Positions 50,512-59,356 are shown, counted from the first letter of the stretch. The stretch is 64,000 nucleotides of DNA from Planctomycetota bacterium (GCA_035384565.1 DAOOIT010000002.1:86528-150527); one strand, 5' to 3'. Notes: a model not told the origin generated them from the sequence alone. Numbers and translations: made by a program.

Positions 50512-51519
50512 ATGGTGCGTCGGCTCCTCGCGGCGGCGACGATGTCCAGCCTTCTCCTCGCTCTCCTCGGCTGCGGCGAAGAGGGCCAGCCCGCCGGCAA
50601 GGGCGCGGAGGCGAAGAAGGGCGCGAAGAAGCTCACCTTCGCCGTCATCCCCAAAGCCCAGGTCTTCACCTTCTGGCCCACCGTCGAGCGCGGCGCGCAG
50701 GCCGCCGGCAAGGAACTGGGCGTCGAGATCATCTGGCAGGGCGCCACCGACGAAACGAAGTACATCGAGCAACAGCAGATCGTCAAGACCATGATCAGCC
50801 GCAAGGTGGATGGCATCGTGCTGGCCCCCACGAGCAAGACGGCGCTGGTGGACGTGGTGAAGCAGGCGGTGGACGCCAAGATCCCCGTGTCCATCATTGA
50901 TTCGGCCATTGACACGGACGTCTACGTGTCGTTCGTGGCGACCGACAACTACGCCGGCGGCGTGACCGGGGCGCGGCGCCTGGCCGAGATCCTCGGCAAG
51001 AAGGGCAAGGTGGCTCTCATCAAGGTCATCCCCGGCTCCGCCTCCACCACGGCCCGCGAGGAGGGCTTCCGCGAGACGCTCAAGAAAGAGTTCCCCGACA
51101 TGCAGCTCGTGGCCGAGGAGTACGGCATGAGCCAGAGCACCAAGAGCCTCGAGGTCACGAGCAACATCCTCACGGCCAACCCCGACCTCGACGGCATCTT
51201 CGCGGCGAACGAGCCGGGGGCGATCGGCGCGCTCAACGCCGTGAAGAACAAGAACCTCGTGGGCAAGGTGAAGATCGTGGGCTTCGACGCCTCGCCCATC
51301 CTCCTCGCCGGCATCCGCGACGGCTCGCTCGACTCCACCATCGTCCAGGACCCCTTCTCGATGGGCTACCAGGGCGTCAAGGCCATCGTGGACCACCTCG
51401 CCGGCAAGAAGGTCGAGAAGGAGGTCCACACCCGGGTCGCCCTCGTGACGAAGGACAACCTGGAGAGCAAAGAAGTGCAGGACCTGCTCTCGGCCTACGA
51501 GGAGCAGAAGCCGCGGTGA
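50512..51519 (+). CDS. sugar ABC transporter substrate-binding lipoprotein (RbsB-like)
   Basis: A 335-residue periplasmic binding lipoprotein with lipobox LLALLGC. The fold matches the ribose/LacI-type binding family: FAVIPKAQVFTFWPTVERGA, DGIVLAPTSKTALVDVV, SIIDSAIDTDVYVSFVATDN, GKVALIKVIPGSASTTAREE, PDLDGIFAANEPGAIGALNA and IVQDPFSMGYQGVKAIV. First gene of the transporter cluster with the ATPase and permease downstream. Likely binds a pentose or other monosaccharide. Confidence 0.9.
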   Translation: MVRRLLAAATMSSLLLALLGCGEEGQPAGKGAEAKKGAKKLTFAVIPKAQVFTFWPTVERGAQAAGKELGVEIIWQGATDETKYIEQQQIVKTMISRKVDGIVLAPTSKTALVDVVKQAVDAKIPVSIIDSAIDTDVYVSFVATDNYAGGVTGARRLAEILGKKGKVALIKVIPGSASTTAREEGFRETLKKEFPDMQLVAEEYGMSQSTKSLEVTSNILTANPDLDGIFAANEPGAIGALNAVKNKNLVGKVKIVGFDASPILLAGIRDGSLDSTIVQDPFSMGYQGVKAIVDHLAGKKVEKEVHTRVALVTKDNLESKEVQDLLSAYEEQKPR

Positions 51520-51527
51520 CTGGAGAT

Positions 51528-51550
51528 TGCCGATTGCAGATTTCAGATTG
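51528..51550. repeat. outer arm of nested repeat (CCGATTGCAGATTTCAG)
   Basis: Its complement-like partner is at 51752-51790 (TCTGAAATCTGCGG...AAATCGGCGATTC in pieces), so a MITE lies inside a wider AT-richer palindrome. The partner arm forms the first codons of the next gene. Confidence 0.5.
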
Positions 51551-51564
51551 AAGTCTGGCAACCC

Positions 51565-51699
51565 TTCAGCCGAATGAAGCCGCGCGTCAGGCACGCACTT
51601 CACAGGACGAGGCAGTTCGTAGTGCGGGCTTCAGCCCGTTCTGGACGTCGAGGATACGGCCTGAAGGCCGCACTACAAGCTCCGCTTCATTCGGCTGAA
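51565..51699. repeat. 135-bp MITE with 16-bp perfect terminal inverted repeats
   Basis: Ends TTCAGCCGAATGAAGC and GCTTCATTCGGCTGAA. Inner arms GTAGTGCGGGCTTCAGCCCG and CGGCCTGAAGGCCGCACTAC also pair partly. No coding capacity. Inserted between binding protein and ATPase genes of an operon. Confidence 0.8.
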
Positions 51700-51748
51700 G
51701 TGTTACGAAGTCTGGAGGAGAGGAGCTGCTCTCTGAGAAGGTTCGCCG

Positions 51749-53290
51749 ATGTCTGAAATCTGCGGTCTGAAATCTGAAATCGGCGATTCTCCTGCCTTGC
51801 TCGAGATGCGCGGCATCTCCAAGAGCTTCCCAGGCGTGCAGGCGCTCAAGGACGTGAACCTCACGGTGCGCGCCGGCGAGGTCCACTGCCTGCTGGGCGA
51901 GAACGGCGCCGGCAAGTCCACCCTCATGAAAGTGCTCATGGGCGTCTATCGCCCCGACGCGGGCGAGATTCGCCTCGCGGGCCGCCCCGTGGCCATCGCC
52001 CACCCCCGCCAGGCCCTCGACCTGGGCATCACCATGGTGTTCCAGGAACTCAACCTCGTCCCCGTCCTCAGCGTGGCCGAGAACGTCTTCCTCGGCGACG
52101 AGCCGCTGCTCGTGAGGCCGCTGGGGGTGGTGGACTGGCGCACCCTGCGCCGTCGCACCGAAGAGGTGATCGCGCGATTCGGCTTCCCGCTGCGGCCCGA
52201 CGACCGGGTCGGCCGCCTGAGCCGCGCCCACCAGCAGCTCGCCGAAATCGTCAAAGCCCTCGTCGTCTCCAGCAAGATCGTCGTCATGGACGAGCCGACC
52301 TCCTCGCTCTCGCTTGAGGAGACCAAGCAGCTCTTCGACATCATCCGCCGCCTGAAGGCCGAAGGCGTGGCCGTCATCTACATCTCGCACCGCCTCGAAG
52401 AGCTTCAGGAAATCGGCGACCGCGTGACTATCCTGCGCGACGGCCAGTGGGTGCACACCGGCGACGTGGCGGCGACCGACCTGGCGACGATGATCCGCCA
52501 CATGGTCGGCCGCGAACTCACCGACATGTATCCCAAGGAGCGCGCCCCGTTCGGGGCCGAGCGCCTGCGCGTCGAGGGACTCACCTGCCGCGGCGGTCGC
52601 GTCCGCAACATCTCGTTCAGCGTCCGCGCGGGCGAGATCGTGGGCCTCGCCGGCCTCGTCGGCGCGGGCCGCACCGAGCTGGCCGAGGCCCTCTTCGGCG
52701 TGGCGCCCATCGAGAAGGGCAGGGTGTTCGTGGACGGCGTGGAGCGCCACTTCCGCTCGCCCCACGACGCCATTCGCGCCGGCCTGGGCCTCCTCACCGA
52801 GGACCGCAAGCGCACCGGCCTGCTCCTCAACCTGCCCGTGGGCCACAACATCACGGTGGCCGGCCTGGACCGCCTGATGCGCGGCCCCCACCTGCCGCTC
52901 GCCGCCGAGCGCCGCGTGGGCGAGGATTTCGTGCGGCGGCTCCACATCCGCACCCCGTCGCTCCGCCAGCTTGCCGTGCGCCTCTCGGGCGGCAACCAGC
53001 AGAAGGTCGTCCTCGCCAAGTGGCTCTACGCCCAGAGCCAGATCTTCATCTTCGACGAGCCCACGCTGGGCATTGACGTGGGGGCCAAGGTCGAAGTCTA
53101 CAGGCTCCTGTGCGAGCTGGCCCGCCAGGGCGCCGCCATCCTGATGATCTCGAGCGACCTGCCCGAGCTTCTGGCGATGAGCGACACCATCCTCCCGATG
53201 CGCCGCGGCGAGCTGACCGGCCGCCTCGACCCGCGCCAGACCAACCAGGAGGAGGTCCTCCGCCACATGGCCTTGGGAGCCTGTCCATGA
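51749..53290 (+). CDS. sugar ABC transporter ATP-binding protein (RbsA/MglA-like, two ATPase domains)
   Basis: A 513-residue protein with two ABC domains. The first has Walker A GENGAGKST, signature LSRAHQQ and Walker B VVMDEPTSSL. The second has the degenerate Walker A GLVGAGRTE typical of RbsA, signature LSGGNQQK and Walker B IFDEPTLGIDVG. The N-terminal ten codons (MSEICGLKSEIG) come from a dispersed repeat, and the last codons plus stop (ACP, TGA) come from the end of a MITE, so both ends are shaped by repeats. GAGAAGG precedes the ATG. Works with the neighbouring RbsB- and RbsC-like proteins. Confidence 0.9.
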   Translation: MSEICGLKSEIGDSPALLEMRGISKSFPGVQALKDVNLTVRAGEVHCLLGENGAGKSTLMKVLMGVYRPDAGEIRLAGRPVAIAHPRQALDLGITMVFQELNLVPVLSVAENVFLGDEPLLVRPLGVVDWRTLRRRTEEVIARFGFPLRPDDRVGRLSRAHQQLAEIVKALVVSSKIVVMDEPTSSLSLEETKQLFDIIRRLKAEGVAVIYISHRLEELQEIGDRVTILRDGQWVHTGDVAATDLATMIRHMVGRELTDMYPKERAPFGAERLRVEGLTCRGGRVRNISFSVRAGEIVGLAGLVGAGRTELAEALFGVAPIEKGRVFVDGVERHFRSPHDAIRAGLGLLTEDRKRTGLLLNLPVGHNITVAGLDRLMRGPHLPLAAERRVGEDFVRRLHIRTPSLRQLAVRLSGGNQQKVVLAKWLYAQSQIFIFDEPTLGIDVGAKVEVYRLLCELARQGAAILMISSDLPELLAMSDTILPMRRGELTGRLDPRQTNQEEVLRHMALGACP

Positions 53291-53554
53291 ACCCACGCGG
53301 GCTGCGACGCCTTCGATTCTGGCCGCGGGCAAGGAGCGAGGAGGAGATGATACAACGGAGAGCATCATTGACGACGAGCGACGCCGCCCGCGGCCAGAAG
53401 TCGCGGCGTCCCTTCGGGTTGCGGCGCCAGCGGGGCGGCTGCTTCGTTGCGGCTCCTCGACGATGCTCTCCGTGGCATCGCCTGCGTCGCCCCGCCTTGC
53501 ATCCACCCCGCTGGCGCCGGCAACGCAGCCCGTGTGGGTTCATGGACAGGCTCC
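53276..53554. mobile_element. 279-bp MITE with 31-bp terminal inverted repeats
   Basis: Left end 53276-53306 (GGAGCCTGTCCATGAACCCA...) and right end 53524-53554 are inverted repeats matching at 30 of 31 positions. Inside lie further pairs: CTGGCCGCGGGC with GCCCGCGGCCAG, and GGAGAGCATC with GATGCTCTCC. It has no coding frame. The left end contains the final codons and stop of the ABC ATPase gene. A half copy lies at 39035-39128. Confidence 0.85.
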
Positions 53555-53588
53555 TGGACGCCGACCCCGCATTCCACGGGAGCCCCCG

Positions 53589-54560
53589 ATGAAGCACCTT
53601 CTCTCGAAATCCCTGCCCTTCCTCTTCCTCGCCACGCTCGTGCTGCTGCTGTCGTGGCAGGCGCCGGGCTTCGCCACGGTGGACAACATCGGCGACGTCC
53701 TGCGCTACACCGCCGTCTTCGTCATCATGGGCGTGGGCATGACCTTCGTCATCGTGTCGGGCGGCATTGACCTCTCGGTCGGCTCCGTGCTCGCCTTCTC
53801 GAGCGTGGTCGCCGCCTGGAGCATGCGCAGCCTGATGCCCCTGGTGTCGAGCCTCGTCGGCCCCTCGGTGGGGCTGTGTGTGGGGCTGAGCCTTGTCGTG
53901 GGCATGGCCACCGGCGCCGCCTGGGGCCTCGTGAACGGCCTGCTGATCACGCGCGTCAAGCTGCCCCCCTTCATCGCCACCCTGGCCACGATGGGCATGG
54001 CGCGCGGCTTCGCCCACCTGCTCGCCCGCGCACTCACCGGCGGGGCCACCACCATCGAGATCACCCAGCAGGAGTTCAAGTTCCTCGGCCAGGGCTTCGT
54101 GCCCACGGCGGCCACGGTCGCCGTGGTGATCCTCGGCTATTACATGCTCAACCACATGCGCGTCGGGCGCTACAGCTTCGCCATCGGCTCGAACGTCGAG
54201 GCCGCCCGCTACTCGGGCATCCGCGTCGAGCGCTACACGCTCTATGTCTACCTGCTCCTGGGCGTGCTCAGCGGCCTGGCGGGCATGATCGAAGCCTCGA
54301 TGCTGGGCGCCGGCGACTCCACCCTAGGCGACGCCTACGAGCTCCGCACCATCGCCGCCGTGGTCATCGGCGGGGCCAGCCTCAGCGGCGGCCAGGGCAC
54401 CATCATCGGCACCCTCATCGGCGCCCTCATCATGGGCGTCATCAAGGACGGCTGCATCCTGCTCAACATCAGCTTCTTCTGGCAACTCGTCGTCATTAGC
54501 CTCCTCATCATCGTGGCCGTGGCGTTCGACAACTTCCAGCGCCGCCGCACCGGTGCCTGA
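53589..54560 (+). CDS. sugar ABC transporter permease (RbsC-like)
   Basis: A 323-residue inner membrane protein with 8-10 helices. Signature segments: IVSGGIDLSVGSVLAFSSVV, TGAAWGLVNGLLITRVKLPP, FIATLATMGMARGFAHLLAR, GSNVEAARYSGIRVERY and VVIGGASLSGGQGTIIGTLI. These place it in the RbsC/BPD_transp_2 family. ATG at 53589 opens MKHLLSKSLPFLFLA. It is separated from the ATPase gene by the MITE, so expression depends on read-through of that hairpin-rich element. Confidence 0.9.
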   Translation: MKHLLSKSLPFLFLATLVLLLSWQAPGFATVDNIGDVLRYTAVFVIMGVGMTFVIVSGGIDLSVGSVLAFSSVVAAWSMRSLMPLVSSLVGPSVGLCVGLSLVVGMATGAAWGLVNGLLITRVKLPPFIATLATMGMARGFAHLLARALTGGATTIEITQQEFKFLGQGFVPTAATVAVVILGYYMLNHMRVGRYSFAIGSNVEAARYSGIRVERYTLYVYLLLGVLSGLAGMIEASMLGAGDSTLGDAYELRTIAAVVIGGASLSGGQGTIIGTLIGALIMGVIKDGCILLNISFFWQLVVISLLIIVAVAFDNFQRRRTGA

Positions 54561-54900
54561 GGCTCTCACCGGCGACGCCATCCCGCCTCCGTGAGCCGAC
54601 CACGGGCAGTGTATGCTTCTCAAGACACCATGTCAGAAAAACCGTGCAGTGTTGCCCTATGGACTGGTCCCTGCGGCGCGTCGCCGCTCGCCTCTGCCCT
54701 GTTCAAGCCTGCTCTCGACTCCTGCAAAGCCTTGCCAATCCTGCGCTTGCGTGCACCCTACGCAGGGCGGGCGCTCACGGGCCTGTGGGCCTGGGCGCGG
54801 TACGTGATTTGCAGTCAACCCCCGCGGAAGTGTGGGAGGTGGCCGGGCTTCCGCTCAGAGCGACAATCGCAGAAGCCCCGTGAGGAGCGAGGACCAAGGC
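54561..54900. other. gene-free stretch
   Basis: No convincing gene, promoter of the usual type, or repeat copy was found. A small hairpin-like GCGTGCACCCTACGC lies near its centre. It is the leader of the PEP-CTERM gene. Confidence 0.4.
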
Positions 54901-56478
54901 ATGGTTCGGGCCGGTTGGCGGGTCTACGCGTCGTCCATTGCTCTTTGCGCTGCACTCCTATGGTGCGGGTCGGCCCAGGCCCTGTTCATCAGCACCGACA
55001 TCGGCGGCCCTGGCTTGGCGGGCAGCGTGGCGCCCGTGGGCGCGCAGCCGCCCGGCCCCGTGGCCATCTCGGGCAGCGGCGCCGACATCTGGGGCACGGC
55101 CGACCAGTGCCACTTCTGGTACGACACGTGGGTCGGCGATTTCGTGGCGATCGCGCGCTTCACGGGCCTGGTGGGCGGCGGCGATGCCTGGCGCAAGGTG
55201 GGCCTCATGGCACGCACCGACACCACGGCCGGCAGCGCCATGCAGTTCCTCGCCGCCACCCCGCAGCAGATCGCGGTGCAATGGCGCGACAGCGCCGGCG
55301 CCGGCGCCAACTGGCCGGGCGCCTTCATGCCCGGCTCGCCCAGCGCCGGGGCGGCCCCGTTCTGGATGATGCTCAAGCGCCTGGGCAACACCTACACCGC
55401 GCACTGGGCGCCCGACGTGGCCGGCGTCCCCGGCGCCTGGAGCCTGACCAACGTCAGCACCGACCAGCACGTGAACCCCGGCCTCCCCGCCAGCGTGCAG
55501 CTCGGCATCGCCGTCACCGCCCACAACAACGGCGAGCTCACCACGGGCAGCTTCGACCATTTCACCATCGCGGCGCCGGCCCTCCCCCAGGGCCGCCTCC
55601 TCGCCTACGACCACGCCAACATCGGCGGCGCCGCCTACGCCCAGGTGCTGCCCGCGGGACAGGTCGAGGGGCCGGTCCACTGGGAGCTCTGGCGCATGCA
55701 GTACGTGCCGGGCGTCATGTCCGAGTGGTACCTCAACTACAACGCCAACAGCACGGCCAATCTCCTCGGCCTCGCCACCAGCGGCCTCCCGCACCAGGAC
55801 TATCTCATCTCGCAGATCGCCTGGAGCAACGTGGGCGGCGGCTCGACCTATCCGCCCGAGACCCCCTTCACCGGCGACATGGGCAACTTCAGCACCCGCC
55901 ACTATGGCCAGGTGCTGATCCCCGACGACCCGAACAACCCCGGCGCGCCTCGCACCGTGCGCTTCCACGACCATAACGACGACTGGGCCGTGCTCGTGAT
56001 TGACGGCCTCCTTACGAGCATCAACGACGGCAACTGGACCGACTTCAACGGCGGCTCCAACGGCGGCGGCCAGTATGCCACCCTGTCGCTCACCCCGGGC
56101 TGGCACGACTTCGAGTTCTTCCAGGCCGAGGGCGGCGGCGGCGACAATGCGCGGCTGCTCTGGGACTACGACCCGCAAGCCAACCTCTTCGGCGCGGCCG
56201 ACGTGACGATTCCCACCGACTTCCTGCGCGTGCTCACCCCCGCCGAGCTGCTGGCGCTGGGCGACTACAACATCGGCGGCCCCGCCGGCAACGGCATCTT
56301 CTACAACATCGGCAACCGGCCCGGCGAGGACCTGCTGGTGCAGCTGCGGGTGTCGTACCAGGGCGACACGTGGTCCAGCCCCGTAGCCCAGTTCACCGGC
56401 GTGCCCGAGCCGGCCACGTGCCTGCTGCTCGTGGGCGGCCTGATGGCGCTGGCCCGAAGGCGCCGCCGCCTGAGCTGA
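54901..56478 (+). CDS. PEP-CTERM exported protein with PA14-like domain
   Basis: A 525-residue exported protein. Signal peptide (VYASSIALCAALLWCGSAQA), an N-terminal concanavalin-like domain (DIWGTADQCHFWYDTWVGDF, GNTYTAHWAPD), then a PA14-like domain (FTGDMGNFSTRHYGQVLIP, RTVRFHDHNDDWAVLVIDG, FFQAEGGGGDNARLLWDYD). It ends with the sorting signal VPEPATCLLLVGGLMALA followed by arginines, which is processed by an exosortase. Such proteins are usually co-found with exopolysaccharide loci; one begins about 6 kb downstream. GAGGAGCGAGGACC precedes the start. Confidence 0.88.
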   Translation: MVRAGWRVYASSIALCAALLWCGSAQALFISTDIGGPGLAGSVAPVGAQPPGPVAISGSGADIWGTADQCHFWYDTWVGDFVAIARFTGLVGGGDAWRKVGLMARTDTTAGSAMQFLAATPQQIAVQWRDSAGAGANWPGAFMPGSPSAGAAPFWMMLKRLGNTYTAHWAPDVAGVPGAWSLTNVSTDQHVNPGLPASVQLGIAVTAHNNGELTTGSFDHFTIAAPALPQGRLLAYDHANIGGAAYAQVLPAGQVEGPVHWELWRMQYVPGVMSEWYLNYNANSTANLLGLATSGLPHQDYLISQIAWSNVGGGSTYPPETPFTGDMGNFSTRHYGQVLIPDDPNNPGAPRTVRFHDHNDDWAVLVIDGLLTSINDGNWTDFNGGSNGGGQYATLSLTPGWHDFEFFQAEGGGGDNARLLWDYDPQANLFGAADVTIPTDFLRVLTPAELLALGDYNIGGPAGNGIFYNIGNRPGEDLLVQLRVSYQGDTWSSPVAQFTGVPEPATCLLLVGGLMALARRRRRLS

Positions 56479-56496
56479 TCGCCCCTGCGAACACAC

Positions 56497-56532
56497 GGGG
56501 GCCTGGGCCTCAGAGGCGAGGCCCAGGCCCCC
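56497..56532. terminator. bidirectional hairpin terminator
   Basis: Perfect 15-bp stem GGGGGCCTGGGCCTC / GAGGCCCAGGCCCCC with a 6-nt loop, between convergent genes. No long U-run follows, which is common in high-GC genomes. Confidence 0.7.
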
Positions 56533-56560
56533 GTCCACATCGTCGCCGCTCGTGCGGCGC

Positions 56561-57937
56561 TCAGGCGGTTCCCACACCCGCGTCCGCGCTCGCAGCGCCG
56601 TAGCGCCCGAGCTTGTTGCGCAGGGTGCGCGGCGTCACGCGCAGCAGGCGGGCGGCCTCGGTCTTGTTGCCGCCCGTGCTCGCGAGCGTCCTGAGGATCA
56701 GGTCGCGCTCCACCTCGTCAATCGAGCGCCCGGCTGCCAGGCCCCCGCTCGCCGCCACGCAGCGGCCCTCCACCACGTCGGCCGGCAGGTCCCCAGGCCC
56801 CAGCACCTCGCCCGCGCCTAGCACCACGGCGCGGTGGATGATGTTGCGGAGTTCCCGCACGTTGCCCGGCCACGGGTGGCGCTTCAGAATCTCCATCGCC
56901 TCACGCGCCACGGCGCGGACGGGCGAGTCGCACTCGCGGCGGAACCGCCGCAGGAAGTGGCTGACCAGCAGCGGAATGTCCTCCCGCCTTTCGCGCAGCG
57001 GCGGCAGCACCACGAGCACCACGTTCAGGCGGTGGTACAGGTCGCCGCGGAAGCGCCCCTCGGCCACCTCGCGGGGCAGGTCGCGGTTGGTTGTGCACAC
57101 CAGCCGCACGTCCACCCGAACGGTCTCATTGCCGCCCACGCGCTCGAACTCCTCCTCCTCGATGGCGCGCAGCAGCTTGGCCTGGAGGTGGAGGGGAATC
57201 TCCGAGACCTCGTCGAGCAGCAGCGTGCCGCCGTGGGCCAGCTCGAACCGGCCGCGCCGGAGCGCGAGGGCGCCCGTGAAGGCGCCGCGTTCGTGGCCGA
57301 ACAGCTCGCTCTCGAGCAGCGTCTCCGAGAGGGCGGCGCAGTTGACCTTCACGAAGGGCCCGCGGGCGCGCGGGCCGCCCCTGTGGGCGAGCTGCGCGAT
57401 CAGTTCCTTGCCCGTGCCGCTCTCGCCCTGGACGAGCAGCGTGGCCTTGCTCGCCGCGGCCCGGCCCACCGTGGCCACCACCTCCACCAGCCGCGGGTGG
57501 CGGCCCACCAGCTCGGCGTCGCGCTCCGGCGGCGCAGGCCGCGCCGGCCGCGCGGCCAGCCGCTCGCGCCAGGCGCCCGCCCGCGCGAGCCAGTGCGCGA
57601 TGCTCTCGGGCGAGAGCGGCCCGGCCACACAGCCGAAGGCGCCCGCGCGCCGCGCGGCGGCCAGCCAGCCGCCGTCCGCCTCGGGGCCCAGCACGATCAG
57701 GGGAGTATCCCGGGTCACCTCGCGCGCGGCCGCTGGCAGGCCCTTCGGGCCCCAGGCATCCTCCCGCGCCACGTCGGCGAACACGAGGTCGGCCCCCTCG
57801 CGCACCAGGAGGCGTTGCGCCTCCGCGCCGTTCTCGGCCACGGCGACCCGGCACCCGTGGCGCGCCAGCAGCTCGGTGAGAAGCGCGCGGCGCGGCCCCT
57901 CGGGGCCCGCCACCAGCACCCGCTCCACCCCCATCAA
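56561..57937 (-). CDS. sigma-54 dependent activator with degenerate receiver (FlrC/FlbD-like)
   Basis: A 458-residue NtrC-family activator. The receiver-like N-terminus keeps Asp55 (LVFADV) but lacks the acidic pair usually near residue 10 (VLVAGPEGP) and has Gly-Pro where Lys-Pro is expected, so it may not be phosphorylated. The AAA+ domain is complete: Walker A GESGTGKE at 171-178, sigma-54 contact GAFTGA at 218-223, Walker B LLLDE at 239-243, and R-finger region. A Fis-type HTH ends it (GGNKTEAARLLRVTPRTLRN). It follows a FlgN-like gene by 9 bp, so a flagellar role is likely. Confidence 0.87.
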   Translation of the reverse strand: MMGVERVLVAGPEGPRRALLTELLARHGCRVAVAENGAEAQRLLVREGADLVFADVAREDAWGPKGLPAAAREVTRDTPLIVLGPEADGGWLAAARRAGAFGCVAGPLSPESIAHWLARAGAWRERLAARPARPAPPERDAELVGRHPRLVEVVATVGRAAASKATLLVQGESGTGKELIAQLAHRGGPRARGPFVKVNCAALSETLLESELFGHERGAFTGALALRRGRFELAHGGTLLLDEVSEIPLHLQAKLLRAIEEEEFERVGGNETVRVDVRLVCTTNRDLPREVAEGRFRGDLYHRLNVVLVVLPPLRERREDIPLLVSHFLRRFRRECDSPVRAVAREAMEILKRHPWPGNVRELRNIIHRAVVLGAGEVLGPGDLPADVVEGRCVAASGGLAAGRSIDEVERDLILRTLASTGGNKTEAARLLRVTPRTLRNKLGRYGAASADAGVGTA

Positions 57938-57946
57938 GCCCCTCCC

Positions 57947-58390
57947 TCATCCCGCGCAAGGGGCCGCATGGGGCGTGAACTCGGCCAGCCGGCCCGCCGC
58001 GCCGCGGGCCTCGCGCAGGGCCCGACGCGCGGCCGCGCCGCGGCTCGCCAGGAGTTCCTCGTTGCGCATCTCCTGCGCCCGGAGGCCGTCTATCGCTCCC
58101 AGGATCCGGTCGAGCAGGCCGTTGAGCCGCTCGCGCGCGTCCGGCGTCGGCCCCAGGTCCCACCACCGTTGCTTCAGCGGCTCGAGCTCCAGCTCGATCC
58201 GTCCGATCGCGCGCAGGAGCTCGTCCTTGCGCGGAAACAGGGCGGCGTACTCCGCCACCCCCTCCCCTCGACGCAGCAGGCTGCCCTGTTCCCGGGCGAG
58301 GAAGAGCAACTCCTGGTACATCTCGGCCTCCACGGCGTAGCTGCTCAGGAGCGCCTCGACCAGGGGGGTGGAGTTCGTCGAGAGGGCCAT
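57947..58390 (-). CDS. FlgN-like flagellar chaperone
   Basis: A 147-residue all-helical protein: PLVEALLSSYAVEAEMYQEL, LLFLAREQGSLLRRGE, KDELLRAIGRIELELEPLKQ, and a long coiled C-terminal helix with ARERLNGLLDRILGAIDGL. Layout and length match FlgN, the export chaperone for hook-associated proteins. The ATG at 58390 has GAGGAGAG upstream; the longer reading frame upstream is not supported. Co-transcribed with the sigma-54 activator, 9 bp apart. Assignment is by layout, since FlgN proteins share few fixed residues. Confidence 0.62.
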   Translation of the reverse strand: MALSTNSTPLVEALLSSYAVEAEMYQELLFLAREQGSLLRRGEGVAEYAALFPRKDELLRAIGRIELELEPLKQRWWDLGPTPDARERLNGLLDRILGAIDGLRAQEMRNEELLASRGAAARRALREARGAAGRLAEFTPHAAPCAG

Positions 58391-58417
58391 CCGTCGCTCT
58401 CCTCGAGAAAAGGGGCA

Positions 58418-58566
58418 GGAGCAGGACAAGGGTGTCGGGGCGTTGAGACAGCGGAGGGCAGCCGCCAGCCAGCCGTGCCGGCCCGGCGCCGGCGCGGCGT
58501 GTGCGGCACACACAGCGCGCCGCAGGCGGGAGAGCTGGCAGCCTCTGGGGCGCCTTGTCCTGCTCC
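58418..58566. repeat. inverted repeat in the flgN leader
   Basis: Perfect 14-bp arms GGAGCAGGACAAGG and CCTTGTCCTGCTCC, separated by 121 bases that themselves contain GCCGGC- and GTGTGCGGCACAC-type palindromes. It lies between the sigma-54 promoter and the start codon. Confidence 0.7.
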
Positions 58567-59255
58567 TTGCCTTGGTGGCTCTTGTCGAACACCCGAACAT
58601 TGCGGAACGACGAGAGCAAACCCCATGCCGGAACTCCGGCCGGCTGCCCCAAGCTGCCCGCCGACAGCGCCGGGCTGTCGGGCTTCGCGGCGGCAAATAG
58701 GTCCTCACACGGGAGTTACACACGCGGCGCACGCGCTTGCCGTCGGGCGAGCGAGCCCGGCCGCGGTGCGGGGCGGTCGGGCAGCGCGGGGGAGTTGGGG
58801 AGCCCTTGCTCTAGAGCCGCCGCCATACTCGCCGCGGGATCGGCGTAGCCGCGCGGGCGGGGGAAAGGAGGGGGAAGGCCCCGCGAGCGTCCGGCACTGT
58901 TCTGCCATCGAGCCAGCCTGAGCCACACGCCTTTGCCCAGTGATTCCGGAAACGGTGCCGCGAGTCCTTCCCCCCATAGTCCTGCGCGCCGGGCGACACC
59001 TCGGCGCGGGGTTCTGCCGTCTGTGCCCTCGGGGTCAGAGGCCCGCGCGCCGGGCGCTCTTTGCCGCCCGGCGGCGCATTCCTTCCCACGAAAAGGCCCT
59101 TTTCCGATGGCCGCGGGGGTATCTGCAACGCCCATGCCGCGCGCCGCCCCCCCTGCGTGCGGGCACACCAGGGAGCCGACGGCCCACACCGCGAGCGCTT
59201 GGGGCTGGCGAGACCCGCCCTCCCAAAGGAATGTGTACCGACTGAATATTTGGGC
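58567..59255. other. gene-free stretch before the HTH genes
   Basis: Apart from the sigma-54 promoter listed separately, no gene is convincing; open frames here have shadow-like composition. It contains GC-rich short palindromes only. Confidence 0.4.
58615..58630 (-). promoter_or_regulatory. sigma-54-type promoter of the flgN-activator operon
   Basis: Minus strand reads CGGCATGGGGTTTGCT: the invariant GG and GC are separated by exactly 10 bases, with GGCA and TTTGCT matching the -24/-12 consensus. It lies about 225 bp upstream of the FlgN-like start. Confidence 0.55.
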
Positions 59256-59284
59256 TTGACAGACCTTGTGCGGGTCGGTATAAC
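59256..59284 (+). promoter_or_regulatory. promoter of the MerR-like/HTH operon
   Basis: TTGACA, 17-bp spacer, TATAAC, about 70 bp before the start. Confidence 0.65.
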
Positions 59285-59356
59285 CTATGTCAACCTGGCG
59301 CAGCACAAGATGTAGCATCGCGCAGGGGCCGAGACGCGCAATCTAGTGGAGGACCT

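Noticed and set aside
49333..51603. Minus-strand frame opposite the isomerase and binding-protein genes
   Set aside because: Shadow of two clear genes in the transporter cluster.
58716..59318. Minus-strand 200-codon frame in the gap before the HTH genes
   Set aside because: No domain, no ribosome site and proline/arginine/glycine-rich composition typical of non-coding GC-rich DNA.
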